A DNA stretch of 64,000 nucleotides from CAWJEL01 sp964647255 (GCA_964647255.1 CAZYGI010000002.1:1-64000); one strand, 5' to 3'. Counted from the first letter of the stretch, positions 23,173 through 32,453 are shown. Numbers and translations: made by a program. The notes: generated by a model not told the origin, from the letters alone.

Positions 23173-24956
23173 TAATCAAACCCGGCAAACTCCTTCGGCG
23201 GGCGCATGGCGGTCACGTTATCGTTCAGGCGCTGGTTGAGTTCGTGCGCGTCGGCGAAGCCCATCGCCCGGTAGAATTCCGTGTCATACCGTCGCGTCTG
23301 GACGACGACCGGCATGGGCACCGCGTGGCCGAGGATGAGCGCCTGCTCGCGTGTATCGAGCCGGGCCAGCACCTCGCGCAACCCCTCGCCGCCGCTGACG
23401 CCGGAGAGCACCGCCTTGATGTCCTCCGGGTTGTCCAGCAGCATCGTGACGCGCGTGCCGATCTGTGACATGACCTCGGGATCAATGCCGCTGGGGCGTT
23501 GATCCACGATGAAGAGGGTCACGTTGTACTTGCGCAGCTCGCGCGCGATGGTGCCGAAGATGGTGTTGGCCGCGATGGCCGGGTCGAGGAACTTGTGCGC
23601 CTCCTCGATGGTGATCACCAGCGGCGTCGGACCCTTGCCGGCCTCGCCGAACGACTTTTCTTTCTTCTCGACGTAGAGCCGGTGGATGCGCCGGGTGAGG
23701 AAGTTCGCCACCAGGATGTATGCGCCCAGGTCGGAGCCGTAGCGGCCGAACTCCAGCACGACGTTGTTGCCCGCCTCCAGATACTTCATGATCCGGCCCA
23801 CGGAATCGTCCTGGTGCTTCGACGTGATGAACGCATAGTTGCGCATCCGCTCGAAGCGCCGGCGGAGCGCGGCCAGGGTGTTTTGTCCCTGCCCGGTGTC
23901 CTCAGCCAACGCCTTCAGGCCCGACACCGGTTTTTCGTCGTCCTGAACGTAGGTCGTGTAGTTGTCCACCCAGTCGTCGTCCAGGAAATTCGACAGCCAC
24001 GCCTTGCCGAACTTGCGGAAGAGCGCGTACACCGCGCCGATCTGCGGCTCGGACAGGTTCAGGATGCCGGCCAGCATCTCCAGGTCTTCCGGCTCGATCT
24101 GGTCGTAGCCGATGCTGACGGTGTAATCGGGGTTGGAGCCGCGGCGCCGCGACGACTCGTCGTCCAGCGTGAAGATGCTGACCTGGCCGGGGAAGATCTG
24201 CTTCAGCCCCTTGGCCTGGCCGCCCGCCTCCTCGCTGGAACCGGCCCAGCCGTACTCGTTGTGCATGTCGAAGATCAGATTGACTGCGACACGCTGCTGG
24301 ATCGCGCCGGCCAGCAGCAGCCGGCTGAGGAAGGTCTTGCCCGTGCCCGACTTGCCGAAGACGCCGCTCGACCGCTCGACCAGCCGCTCCAGGTTCAGCG
24401 TGATCTTGACGTTTTCCATGTCCAGCGGCGCGCCGATGTGGAAGTAGTGGACGTCCTTGCCGCCCGACTTGCGCACGCCTTCCTCGCCGAAGACCTGATC
24501 CACCTCGGCCTGGCTGGCGGTGGCGACCGGCGTGAAGTGCGCGGGCACGGTCTTCACCGGCTTGGGCTCCTGCGCATCCTGTTCCAGGATCAGCAGCGGG
24601 CTGAGGTGCACCGTGCCGAAGGTTGTCGTGCCCTGGTGCACCGCGGCCAGGAACGGATCGCTCATGTCCGGCGGCTGCTTGGCGATCAGCGGATTGGTGC
24701 TGTCCAGCGCCACGTCGGTGATCATGCAGAAGAACTTCGCCCGCTGCCCCCGCGCGACCACGTAGCGGCCCACGGCCAGCTCTTCCAGCGAGCGGTCGCG
24801 ATCCAGCTTGACCGTCAGCCCCTCGGACAGCGACCCGCCGATGACGACGCCGAGTTTGTCGGCGTGCTCGCGTTCGGCAGCCAGGGCCGCGCGCTCCTGG
24901 GTGGCGGAGGTGAGGTCCTCCCAGCCGGTATCGGATGTGTCTAGGTTATCGATCAT
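23172..24956 (-). CDS. herA: HerA-like DNA translocase ATPase
   Basis: A 594-residue ATPase of the HerA/FtsK superfamily (DUF87). The N-terminal region (about 35-90, GVVIGGSLSEGLTVKL) looks like the HAS barrel. Walker A is FGKSGTGKT (about 199-206) and Walker B is LVITIEEAHKFL (about 443-454), with sensor/Arg motifs LFIVDQRPSGI. HerA hexamers pump DNA and drive the NurA nuclease in end resection. A NurA and an SbcD/Mre11 homologue on the same strand support that role. A GACGAAAGACGAAGG word tract sits upstream of its start. Confidence 0.88.
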   Translation of the reverse strand: MIDNLDTSDTGWEDLTSATQERAALAAEREHADKLGVVIGGSLSEGLTVKLDRDRSLEELAVGRYVVARGQRAKFFCMITDVALDSTNPLIAKQPPDMSDPFLAAVHQGTTTFGTVHLSPLLILEQDAQEPKPVKTVPAHFTPVATASQAEVDQVFGEEGVRKSGGKDVHYFHIGAPLDMENVKITLNLERLVERSSGVFGKSGTGKTFLSRLLLAGAIQQRVAVNLIFDMHNEYGWAGSSEEAGGQAKGLKQIFPGQVSIFTLDDESSRRRGSNPDYTVSIGYDQIEPEDLEMLAGILNLSEPQIGAVYALFRKFGKAWLSNFLDDDWVDNYTTYVQDDEKPVSGLKALAEDTGQGQNTLAALRRRFERMRNYAFITSKHQDDSVGRIMKYLEAGNNVVLEFGRYGSDLGAYILVANFLTRRIHRLYVEKKEKSFGEAGKGPTPLVITIEEAHKFLDPAIAANTIFGTIARELRKYNVTLFIVDQRPSGIDPEVMSQIGTRVTMLLDNPEDIKAVLSGVSGGEGLREVLARLDTREQALILGHAVPMPVVVQTRRYDTEFYRAMGFADAHELNQRLNDNVTAMRPPKEFAGFD

Positions 24957-24967
24957 GGATCAGTTCC

Positions 24968-24990
24968 TTGACGAAAGACGAAGGACGAAA
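24968..24990. repeat. periodic word tract (GACGAAAGACGAAGG)
   Basis: Three tandem copies of a 7-8-nt GACGAAA/G word lie between the methyltransferase and herA. Confidence 0.6.
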
Positions 24991-25030
24991 TTGGAATCAT
25001 CCGCCTCGCTGACTGTGTCTGCTTTGATTG

Positions 25031-27061
25031 TTATTTCTCCAGTAACTTCTGCCAGAACAACTCAACGTCTTCCTCTCCCAGGTCCGAATTGAGTATCCAG
25101 CCCAGCGCTGCAGCGCAGTCAGCACAAAAACGCTGGCTATCGGTTTTATCCACGATGACGGGTACTTCCCATTCTCGGCGATGTCCCGCTTCACGCGGAG
25201 CAAGAACGAGAACCGCATCATGCATCAAGGCCTTGAGATTGACGATATGGACGGAGACTGGATTTTCCGCATGAACGACGTAATAGTTGAGCAGAACAAA
25301 GTTACCGCTCCTCAGCGCCAGAGTCAGCGAAGCCCAGCCTTTCGGGTTCCAATGATGGAAAGTGAAGATCAGTCGTCCGGATTCCTTCCGCAGCACACGA
25401 TGGCTTTCTGCGAAGATACTTCCCAGCACATCAGCGTACTGCCCTTTGCCATTAGCCTGCGGATCTACAGCAGATCCGGCCAGATCGTAATCCCACCTGG
25501 CAGCATTTGGCACGAATTGTTTGAGCCAGACTCGGAAGAACGCGGCGAGATCGCTGTACTGGACACTGTCAAAATAGGGCGGATCAGTGACTATGTAGTC
25601 AACACTGTTGGACTCTAAGTTCAAGGCGATTGATGAGCCTTGTAACAGCAGAAACCGGCGGACACCGGAACCTAGATCGACTGGGTTTCTTACCTCTGTG
25701 CCCGCATCGAGTTCACCCCTCAACGTAATTATCCGCGAGGCACCGTTATTTATCTGCCGTTCCTGAGGCAGGATAGCCCATTTGCGAGCGCGACGGATAC
25801 GATCATCAAAAAGGTTTTGGAGAGTCCCAGATGACTTAGCCGGATGAAGAGGATTGTTCTCCAACGCCGTATAAGGAAATGAGTACGCGTGGTGTGAGAA
25901 TGTATGACGAATCGCTCCTGGACGCTTCTTGTCTCCGCCTTTATATCCGCAGAGCATTGAGTTGAATTCCAATGATGTTGAGACAAGCAAAGCCAGGTTA
26001 AGACGTATCAACGGCGCAAAGGAGGGCAATAACTTCACGACCTGATGCAAGAAGAGCAGTTGACGGCTGGAAAATAAGTCCAGATAGCTGGTTACGCCAT
26101 GATTGACCAAATCTGCCGATTTCGGGCCGGGTACAACAGCAAAATCGGCCACTGCGCCGAAATCTAGCGTGTTTCGTAGAGCATCAGCTTGTCTTATAAG
26201 TTCCAGATCAACTTCGGAAGGAGGTGTGAAGAACATCCCATGCTGGGGACATTGGCCGACGGTCGCCAACGGTGTATAGCGCGAGTAAAACGGGTTGGTG
26301 TAATCCTCGAGATACTGCTCTCCGCAAACTGAGCATCTGGCCGTACCCTTCTCGATCAGCGGCGGCTTGTCCAATGGTGCGCAATGGCATTCAGGGCTTG
26401 CGGTTTCTGCCTCACGGGTAATCGTGTGGCACCGCGGACACAACCGAACAACGGTTCCATCAGTTTCATAGCGCAACTCCAACGAGTTTACGAACAGAGC
26501 TGGCCCACATCGACAGGCTTTCCGTAGTCCATAGAGTGTGAAACTGACATCCGTTGTGCTTCCGCATGTCGGACATAGGGTCATGAAATGCAGCGCCAGT
26601 TCCGCTCGCAAGGCATGATATAATTGTGCAAAAGCTGTTTCGAGTTCACTCAGAGGTATGTCCGACAGAGTGGCTCGGGCTTGCAGGATGGGGATTGGAT
26701 CGATGTCGGCGCCGATCACGTTAGCTTCCAGACGAACCGCTTCATGCAACGTCGTCCCGCCCCCCATCATGGGGTCCAAGATGATCTTGCCTGCTAAACC
26801 GCCAGGTGTATAGTAGTCACGCTGGTATTCATCTTCGATCAGGTGTTTCAGAATCAGCCGAAATGTGCTGCCACATCGGCGCGCCCACCACTTGTGGAGG
26901 TAGGTGTTTGGACGGTAGAGGTGCTTGTTGTACGATTCCAACTCGGCAATCGTGTTGGCTAACTCCACGTCGAAACGCGCGTCGATGGGCGGGGGCATCA
27001 ATGTATCTGTGGATGCTTCCGTGCTGTAGGGAAGTCTTAACTGGTACTTGATTTCAGGCAT
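25031..27061 (-). CDS. DNA methyltransferase of the NotI-like system
   Basis: A 676-residue DUF1156-like DNA methyltransferase. The SAM motif is LDPMMGGGTTLHE (about 96) followed by GADIDP. The catalytic motif IV is TDPPYFD (about 492), as in N6-adenine/N4-cytosine enzymes. The middle carries Cys pairs (CPTCGS, CPRCHT, CSVCGEQY) that look like zinc ribbons. It lies six bases downstream of a NotI-like endonuclease gene, which makes a type II restriction-modification pair. GC content is visibly lower than in the flanks, consistent with transfer. It should protect host DNA at the same 8-bp-type site as the nuclease; specificity cannot be read. Confidence 0.85.
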   Translation of the reverse strand: MPEIKYQLRLPYSTEASTDTLMPPPIDARFDVELANTIAELESYNKHLYRPNTYLHKWWARRCGSTFRLILKHLIEDEYQRDYYTPGGLAGKIILDPMMGGGTTLHEAVRLEANVIGADIDPIPILQARATLSDIPLSELETAFAQLYHALRAELALHFMTLCPTCGSTTDVSFTLYGLRKACRCGPALFVNSLELRYETDGTVVRLCPRCHTITREAETASPECHCAPLDKPPLIEKGTARCSVCGEQYLEDYTNPFYSRYTPLATVGQCPQHGMFFTPPSEVDLELIRQADALRNTLDFGAVADFAVVPGPKSADLVNHGVTSYLDLFSSRQLLFLHQVVKLLPSFAPLIRLNLALLVSTSLEFNSMLCGYKGGDKKRPGAIRHTFSHHAYSFPYTALENNPLHPAKSSGTLQNLFDDRIRRARKWAILPQERQINNGASRIITLRGELDAGTEVRNPVDLGSGVRRFLLLQGSSIALNLESNSVDYIVTDPPYFDSVQYSDLAAFFRVWLKQFVPNAARWDYDLAGSAVDPQANGKGQYADVLGSIFAESHRVLRKESGRLIFTFHHWNPKGWASLTLALRSGNFVLLNYYVVHAENPVSVHIVNLKALMHDAVLVLAPREAGHRREWEVPVIVDKTDSQRFCADCAAALGWILNSDLGEEDVELFWQKLLEK

Positions 27062-27067
27062 CTTTCA

Positions 27068-27943
27068 TCACTCGCTCAAGACGTCACCCAGGGCAGGTGC
27101 ATCTGGCGCGTGCCCTTCGCCTAGTTTCTCATCGAGCTTTTCCTGCAAGAGGTTCATGAAGCTGGTCATCGGGCCTGCTGCGGGCAAGGTGATCCTATTC
27201 AGGACTGATTGGAAAGTCGTATACTCAGTGCGTCGGAGTGTCAGATGATAGCGTTGGCTTGCAAAATCCAAATCTAAGCCGTAGATCAGCCAGGCAATAT
27301 CTGCCTGCTCAGGATCTACTGTGGGAAGCGACGGAAGTGTGTGATAGAAGCCTTCGTGCAAGACAACTGCTTGCTTCTTGCCCCAGGTTTTGAGGATTCC
27401 ACCTTTGTAAAGCAACTGGGGGACCAGCCGTTTACGCGATGAGGAAAGGTAGTCGGGCGCTACGCGCGTTGTTGTCCAGGTCATCTCTGCGCAGGCAAGC
27501 CGATCTGCCATGTAACACTCGAATGGCTGGCGCACGTTGCCCGAAATATAGACCCCCTGCACTTCCAATGCGCCGAAGTCCGTGATACGCCCACCATCAT
27601 CGTAAGCGACTAGGACAAAGTCAATGTTACCCGCAGATTGGCTGCTTGCATCATTCAAACGAATTTCCTGGAGCGAGGTCCAGGAGGTGCTGGGCGGAAA
27701 GAGAAATCGCGCTGCGTCTTCAACAATCAACCAATCCTGCCGGAATCGGGTTGGGCAGGTGATCGCCACCGAATCGCCGTCGAAAACGGTACAGACTCCC
27801 AGCGGGTTCTTGGCCTTGTCTTTGGTACAAGAGGGCACCTTATTGTTGTACGGGCAAAGCTTGTTAGCGCGATAGCGCTCGGCTTCGACCGACAGATTGT
27901 CTGCTGGGAAGCCGAAAACTTCCGCAAGTGGATGCTTAGGCAT
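27068..27943 (-). CDS. NotI-family type II restriction endonuclease
   Basis: A 291-residue nuclease. Four cysteines (30, 39, 51, 63; LCPYN, SCTKD, GVCTV, ITCPTR) match the metal-cluster fold of NotI. The PD-(D/E)xK residues appear as NIDFVLV and GALEVQGVY, the latter matching the GVLEIQ of NotI. It is shorter than NotI itself (about 380). AGGAG precedes the ATG. Its stop lies just before the methyltransferase start. Lower GC than the neighbours and a REP-like hairpin at the upstream boundary suggest it arrived by transfer. Confidence 0.82.
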   Translation of the reverse strand: MPKHPLAEVFGFPADNLSVEAERYRANKLCPYNNKVPSCTKDKAKNPLGVCTVFDGDSVAITCPTRFRQDWLIVEDAARFLFPPSTSWTSLQEIRLNDASSQSAGNIDFVLVAYDDGGRITDFGALEVQGVYISGNVRQPFECYMADRLACAEMTWTTTRVAPDYLSSSRKRLVPQLLYKGGILKTWGKKQAVVLHEGFYHTLPSLPTVDPEQADIAWLIYGLDLDFASQRYHLTLRRTEYTTFQSVLNRITLPAAGPMTSFMNLLQEKLDEKLGEGHAPDAPALGDVLSE

Positions 27944-28042
27944 TGTCGCTCCTTGTTATCGTCTTAGTCTGCGCAACACTGTCGGGGCTTGGCTCGCTAT
28001 GCTGTATGCCGTGCACGGATTGTGGGACCCTCGAGATTTCGA

Positions 28043-28059
28043 CAGGCCTCAAAGGTCTG
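28043..28059. repeat. short REP-like hairpin (CAGGCCT-CAA-AGGTCTG)
   Basis: A 7-bp stem with one G-T pair, at the edge between the M32 peptidase gene and the restriction-modification pair. Confidence 0.4.
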
Positions 28060-28064
28060 GTTCC

Positions 28065-29570
28065 CTACAACTCATACAATTCTCCGTACTTTGTCCGTAG
28101 ATACCGCATATACGGCTCGATGCTCAGCGGGCCGCCGGCCACGCGTTGCACCAGTTCGGCCGCGGTGAACTTGCTGCCGTGCCCATAGATGTTCTCGCGC
28201 AGCCAGCCGAGCAGCGTGCCGAACCGGCCTTCGGCGATCTCGTCCGGGATCTCGGGGTGCGCCGCGAGCGCGGCCGCATAGAATTGACCGCTCATGATGT
28301 TGCCCAGGGTGTAGCCCTGGAACACACCGCCCACGATCCCGCCGTACCAGTGGACGTCCTGCAGCACGCCATCCCGATCGTCCGGCGGGACGATGCCCAG
28401 GTCAGTCGCGTAGCGCGCACGCCAGGCCTCGGGCAGGTCTTTGACGGCCAGCTTGCCCTCCAGCAGCGCCAGCTCCAGGTCGAAGCGCAGCATGACGTGC
28501 AGGTTGTAGGTGACCTCGTCCGCGTCGGTGCGGATCAGCGACGGCTGCACCTTGTTGATCGCCCGGTAGAAGGCGTCCAGCGGCACGGCGCCCAGTTGAT
28601 CCGGGAACACGGCCTGAAGTTTGGGGTAGTGGAATGTCCAGAAGCCCCGGCTGCGGCCGACGATGTTCTCCCAGAGCCGAGACTGGCTCTCGTGCACGCC
28701 GGCCGAGGTGCCGCCGCCCAGCGGGGTGCCCTCGAAATCGGCCCGCACGCCCTGCTCATACATCGCGTGGCCGGCTTCGTGCACAGTGCTGAAGAGCGCG
28801 TCGCCCAGGTCGTGCTCGTTCACGCGTGTGGTGATGCGCACGTCACCGACGGAGAATTCGGTGGTGAAGGGGTGATGCGTCTTGTCCAACCGGCCGCGCT
28901 CGAAATCGTAGCCGATCCGCCGCGCAACCGCCAGCCCGAAATCCCATTGGGCGGCTTCGGGGAAGTGCTGGCGCAGGCAATGGTCATCGGCGGGTGGCTG
29001 GGCGGTGATGGCGCGCACGACGGGCACGAGTGCGCGGCGCAGGTCGGCGAACACTGCGGACACGGTCGCGGCCTTCATGCCGTAGTCGGCCTCGTCAATC
29101 AACGGGTCGGCGATGTGGTCGTAGGGCGCGAAGAATTCGGCGTAGCGCCGGCTGAGATCGAGCATCCGTTCGAGGTGTGGCTGCACTTTCTTGAAGTCAT
29201 TTTCGGGCCGTGCTTCGGTCCAAACCTGGTAGCTCGCCGCCTGGTGGCTGGTCAGCTCGGCGACGAAGGCGGCCGGCACTTTGACCGCGCGCTCGAAGTT
29301 GCGTCGCGCCACGCGGATCAGCGCCGCGTCGTCGTGGTCCGACGGCAGGCTCTCCGCGTACGGCTGGAGGGCATCCAGCAGCCGGCCGATCGCCGGATCG
29401 GTGGCGCGCTCGTGGGCCAGGCGGCTCAGCAGCGCCATCTGCCGCCCCCGGGCCGCGGCGCCGCCGGGCGGCATATAGGTGGACTGGTCCCACGACAACA
29501 GCGCATTGGCGTGGTTCAGGTCGGAGGCTTCCAGGAGACGGGTTTTGAGTTCGGTCAGTTGGGTTTGCAT
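28065..29570 (-). CDS. M32 metallocarboxypeptidase (carboxypeptidase Taq family)
   Basis: A 501-residue cytoplasmic zinc carboxypeptidase, the usual length. The HExxH motif is FSTVHEAGHAMYEQG (about 262-276) with the downstream Glu ligand in GVHESQSRLWENIVGR. The N-terminal helices (NHANALLSWDQSTYMP) are characteristic of the family. It trims C-terminal residues with broad specificity. It sits behind an SDR gene on the same strand, with no obvious functional link to the DNA-repair genes around it. Confidence 0.93.
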   Translation of the reverse strand: MQTQLTELKTRLLEASDLNHANALLSWDQSTYMPPGGAAARGRQMALLSRLAHERATDPAIGRLLDALQPYAESLPSDHDDAALIRVARRNFERAVKVPAAFVAELTSHQAASYQVWTEARPENDFKKVQPHLERMLDLSRRYAEFFAPYDHIADPLIDEADYGMKAATVSAVFADLRRALVPVVRAITAQPPADDHCLRQHFPEAAQWDFGLAVARRIGYDFERGRLDKTHHPFTTEFSVGDVRITTRVNEHDLGDALFSTVHEAGHAMYEQGVRADFEGTPLGGGTSAGVHESQSRLWENIVGRSRGFWTFHYPKLQAVFPDQLGAVPLDAFYRAINKVQPSLIRTDADEVTYNLHVMLRFDLELALLEGKLAVKDLPEAWRARYATDLGIVPPDDRDGVLQDVHWYGGIVGGVFQGYTLGNIMSGQFYAAALAAHPEIPDEIAEGRFGTLLGWLRENIYGHGSKFTAAELVQRVAGGPLSIEPYMRYLRTKYGELYEL

Positions 29571-29631
29571 GGGTGTATCTCTCTTTCCACGAGATTCTTT
29601 GCGCTGCGGCGCTCAGAATGCCCCCTACACG

Positions 29632-30402
29632 TCACGCCCGATGCGTCAGCGTCGCGCTCGCCTGTGCGGTCGGGAAGAGGACAACCCGCTCGACGTTGAC
29701 GTGCGCGGGCCGTGTGGCAGCCCAGATGATTGCATCGGCGATGTCGGCGGGGGCGAGCGGCTGGAACCCCTGGTACGTCTTTTCGGCGCGCGCCTGATCC
29801 CCGTGATACCGCACCAGGCTGAACTCCGTCTCGGTCATCGCCGGCTCGATGCTGGTGACGCGAACGTTCGCGTCCAGCAGGTCCAGCCGCATGGACTTGT
29901 TCAGCATTTCGACGGCGGCCTTGCTGGCGCCGTAGACGTTGCCGCCCGGATAGGGTTCGTGTCCCGCGATTGAGGCGAGGTTGATCACGTGGCCGCGGCC
30001 CCGGGCGACCATGCCCGGCAGGATCGCGCGGGTGACGTAGAGCAGGCCCTTGACGTTGGTGTCAATCATCTCATCCCAGTCCGAAATCTGGCCTTCGTGC
30101 AGTTTGTCCAGCCCGCGTGAAAGGCCGGCGTTGTTCAGCAGCACGTCAACCGGCGCCCAGCGCTCCGGCAGGTTGCCGAGGACCCGGGCGACTGCGGCCT
30201 GATCCCGGACATCCAGCGTCAGGGGCAGCGCCTCGACGCCAAATTCAGCGTGCAGTTGGTCGGCGAGCGCTTGCACGCGCTCGCTGCGCCGCGCGGCCAA
30301 GATCAGGTGGCTGCCCTCCGCGGCAAACGCCCGCGCGCTCGCCGCGCCGATGCCCGAGCTCGCGCCGGTGATGAGGACGATGGTGTTCTTGATGGATGTC
30401 AT
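29632..30402 (-). CDS. SDR-family NAD(P)-dependent oxidoreductase
   Basis: A 256-residue classical short-chain dehydrogenase. The TGASSGIG cofactor loop, NNAG and the catalytic Ser with YGASK (Tyr-x-x-x-Lys) are all intact. ARRSER after the second strand favours NADP(H). It resembles the YdfG/serine 3-dehydrogenase group (GHEPYPGGNVYGASK). The substrate is unknown. It starts three bases after the HAS-barrel gene ends, so the two are probably co-transcribed. Confidence 0.92.
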   Translation of the reverse strand: MTSIKNTIVLITGASSGIGAASARAFAAEGSHLILAARRSERVQALADQLHAEFGVEALPLTLDVRDQAAVARVLGNLPERWAPVDVLLNNAGLSRGLDKLHEGQISDWDEMIDTNVKGLLYVTRAILPGMVARGRGHVINLASIAGHEPYPGGNVYGASKAAVEMLNKSMRLDLLDANVRVTSIEPAMTETEFSLVRYHGDQARAEKTYQGFQPLAPADIADAIIWAATRPAHVNVERVVLFPTAQASATLTHRA

Positions 30403-30405
30403 GAT

Positions 30406-31005
30406 TTACCTCATTCCCCGCAAAATCCCATCCAGCCGCGTCAAATCCAGCGCCAACAGCTTCGCCAGCTCGCGGCCGACGGCGATGAGATACGCGTCCC
30501 GCTGATCCGGTGGTCGGGCCTGAGCTGCGTTGCGCAGGGCCGCGATCAGCAGTTGGTCGGCGGGCGCCTCGATCGAGCCCAGCACGGCGCGCAGCCAATC
30601 GTGCCGTTCGGTGAAGCGCACGATCTCGGCCGCGTTGCAGAGATAGATCTGATCGAGGGTGCTCGGCGGCTGCGCGGGCAGGCGGTGGTAGACCTCCAGC
30701 CCGCGGCCGCTGCCGGCCACCAGCACATCCACAACCACCGGCACCTGCCGCTTCTGGCGCTGATCTTCGATGATCTCCGGGCTGTCCACGCCTGCGGCTA
30801 CGAGTTGGCGGACGAACGCGTCGTCCTCAATGGTGACGTTGTAGATCAGCCCGTAAACGAGGCTGCCCCCGGCCGCGTCCGCCCGCACCAGCGCGCCGAA
30901 CTCCGGGATGCGCTGATCCTGCTCCGAAATGAGCTGCCGACAGCCGACGGTGAAGCTGGTGGTGCTCGACCGCAGCACGCGGCCGACGATGGTGGCTTGG
31001 TCCAT
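30406..31005 (-). CDS. HAS-barrel protein of the HerA-NurA set
   Basis: A 199-residue protein. Its first 60 residues (ATIVGRVLRSSTTSF ... FGALVRAD ... LVYGLIYNV) resemble the HAS barrel found at the N-terminus of HerA and F1-type ATPases. The remainder is helical with no recognised motif. The ATG at 31005 has GCAGGAG upstream. It is next to nurA on the same strand, which fits an accessory or adaptor role in HerA-NurA assembly. That function is inferred from the fold-like pattern and location only. Confidence 0.6.
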   Translation of the reverse strand: MDQATIVGRVLRSSTTSFTVGCRQLISEQDQRIPEFGALVRADAAGGSLVYGLIYNVTIEDDAFVRQLVAAGVDSPEIIEDQRQKRQVPVVVDVLVAGSGRGLEVYHRLPAQPPSTLDQIYLCNAAEIVRFTERHDWLRAVLGSIEAPADQLLIAALRNAAQARPPDQRDAYLIAVGRELAKLLALDLTRLDGILRGMR

Positions 31006-31029
31006 GCGTGTGTACTCCTGCCGAAAATT

Positions 31030-31187
31030 AGAACGCAGATGACGCTGATGAACGCTGATGCGTGGTAGTAACAACTTCAGTCGTTCTTCTTCCGCGATAT
31101 AGGAAACTGCCCAGGAAAAGCAGATAGGGATCCGCCTGATTGACCTCCGAATCTGCGTTCCTCAGCGTGGATCAGCGTTTCGTTATC
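31030..31187. repeat. mirrored word tract pair with inner palindrome (GAACGCTGATG type)
   Basis: 31030-31062 carries GAACGCAGATGACGCTGATG-type words. 31150-31187 carries the reverse complement type (AATCTGCGTTCCTCAGCGT) and begins at the nurA stop. Between them, 31065-31086 is the second copy of the GTAGTAACNACTTCAGTC repeat. Confidence 0.85.
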
Positions 31188-32394
31188 GTCTTCCTCCGCC
31201 GGTCAGCAGCTTGTTGGCCGCCTTGAACGAGACCTCGGGCCGCAGCCCGTTGCGCAGGAGGGTTTGGAACAACATCTGCTCCAGATCGCCTTTTTCTGCC
31301 TGGCCCACCACGGCCAGCTCGTGTGCGCGGGCCAGCACGTAGGGGTAACTGGTCGGCTCGCAGTTGGCGTAGACGGCGGCCTGGGCGAGATCCAGCTTGT
31401 CCCCATCGGACGCAATCCAGCCGGGGACCTCGATGCGCGCAATGGCGCTGTCCCGGCCCCGCTCCGGCCGGTTCATGTTCGCATAGAAGAAAGCGATCCG
31501 GTCGCCGCCGGAACGGGTGCGATAGCGGTCGTTGGCGTCGGAGTTCGGCTCGAACAGACCGGTGCGTTCGTCCGGCGCCAGCCCGTCGAACAGGGCGCGG
31601 TCGGTGAGCTGGATGAAATCGCCGCGGCGCAGCGACTCGCGGGTGATCTTCTCAATCGGCAGGTTGATCAGCTCCAGGATGCGGAGCACGTAGGCGCTGT
31701 CGGGGCGGTCCACGTAGCCCACCGGGATCGCCGCCGCCCGGCGCAGGCGCGCCATCTGGCCGGCGAAAAACTCGATCTCCTGGTTGAGCGTATCGGCGTG
31801 CTCCGGGTCGGGCTTCATCCAGGGCAGCAGCGGCCCGTCCACCATGCACACGATCGGCACCGCGAGGTCGCCGCCCAGGGCCGCGCGTTCGGCCTCGGCG
31901 AGATCGGCCAGCGCCTGGATTTCGCGGCGGTTGCGCTGCGCGCTGATGTACTCCGGCGTGCGCACCCGCCCGTCTTCGTCGTAGAGGTCGGCTTCCTGGA
32001 AGAAGATTTCGGGGACGCTGCTGACCGTGGGCGCACCACCGGTGCCGGCGCGCAGCACGATGGCGCCTGTGTTGAGCAGATAGTAGGACGCGAAGCTGTG
32101 CCGATCCGGGTAAATCTGGCTGCCGTCCGCGGCGATGAGGGTGTAGGTCGCCGGTCTGAGGTCCGGCCGGTGGCGTTCATCCAGGCGCGTGCCGAGCGGG
32201 AGCGCGCCGCGGCGCCATTCATCGGTCTCACGGGCGACTTTAATCTTGCGTTGGAGCTCGTCCGAGACTTCGGGATGGGCGGCCAGCGTCGCACGGGCCT
32301 GGAGCGTTTTTTCCGTCAGCTCATCGCGCCTGCTCGCGAGCGCGCGGCCCATCGCGTCCACTTGCCCGGTCAGTTTATTCAGCTCCAGCGCCAC
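31183..32394 (-). CDS. nurA: NurA-family 5'-3' nuclease
   Basis: About 403 residues with the NurA domain. The metal-binding Asp is in LIAADGSQIYPDRH, and later acidic motifs include CMVDGPLLPWM and the C-terminal SYPYVLARAHE. NurA acts with HerA in resecting double-strand breaks. The GTG at 32394 (GGGAGG upstream) is chosen because an earlier GTG at 32421 would lie within three bases of the -10 box. It has a consensus-like promoter divergent from the next gene. Confidence 0.82.
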   Translation of the reverse strand: MALELNKLTGQVDAMGRALASRRDELTEKTLQARATLAAHPEVSDELQRKIKVARETDEWRRGALPLGTRLDERHRPDLRPATYTLIAADGSQIYPDRHSFASYYLLNTGAIVLRAGTGGAPTVSSVPEIFFQEADLYDEDGRVRTPEYISAQRNRREIQALADLAEAERAALGGDLAVPIVCMVDGPLLPWMKPDPEHADTLNQEIEFFAGQMARLRRAAAIPVGYVDRPDSAYVLRILELINLPIEKITRESLRRGDFIQLTDRALFDGLAPDERTGLFEPNSDANDRYRTRSGGDRIAFFYANMNRPERGRDSAIARIEVPGWIASDGDKLDLAQAAVYANCEPTSYPYVLARAHELAVVGQAEKGDLEQMLFQTLLRNGLRPEVSFKAANKLLTGGGRR

Positions 32395-32423
32395 GTCCGC
32401 CTCCCGAACAGATTTTCGCACGC

Positions 32424-32453
32424 ATTATAGCGCAAGTGGCGAGGTACTGGCAA
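32424..32453 (-). promoter_or_regulatory. nurA operon promoter
   Basis: On the minus strand TTGCCA and TATAAT are separated by 18 bp. Its -35 is five bases from the -35 of the divergent promoter, so both may share a regulator. Confidence 0.75.

Noticed and set aside
32395..32421. Upstream GTG start of nurA
   Set aside because: It lies three bases from the -10 box, so it would not be fully transcribed; a GTG with GGGAGG follows.
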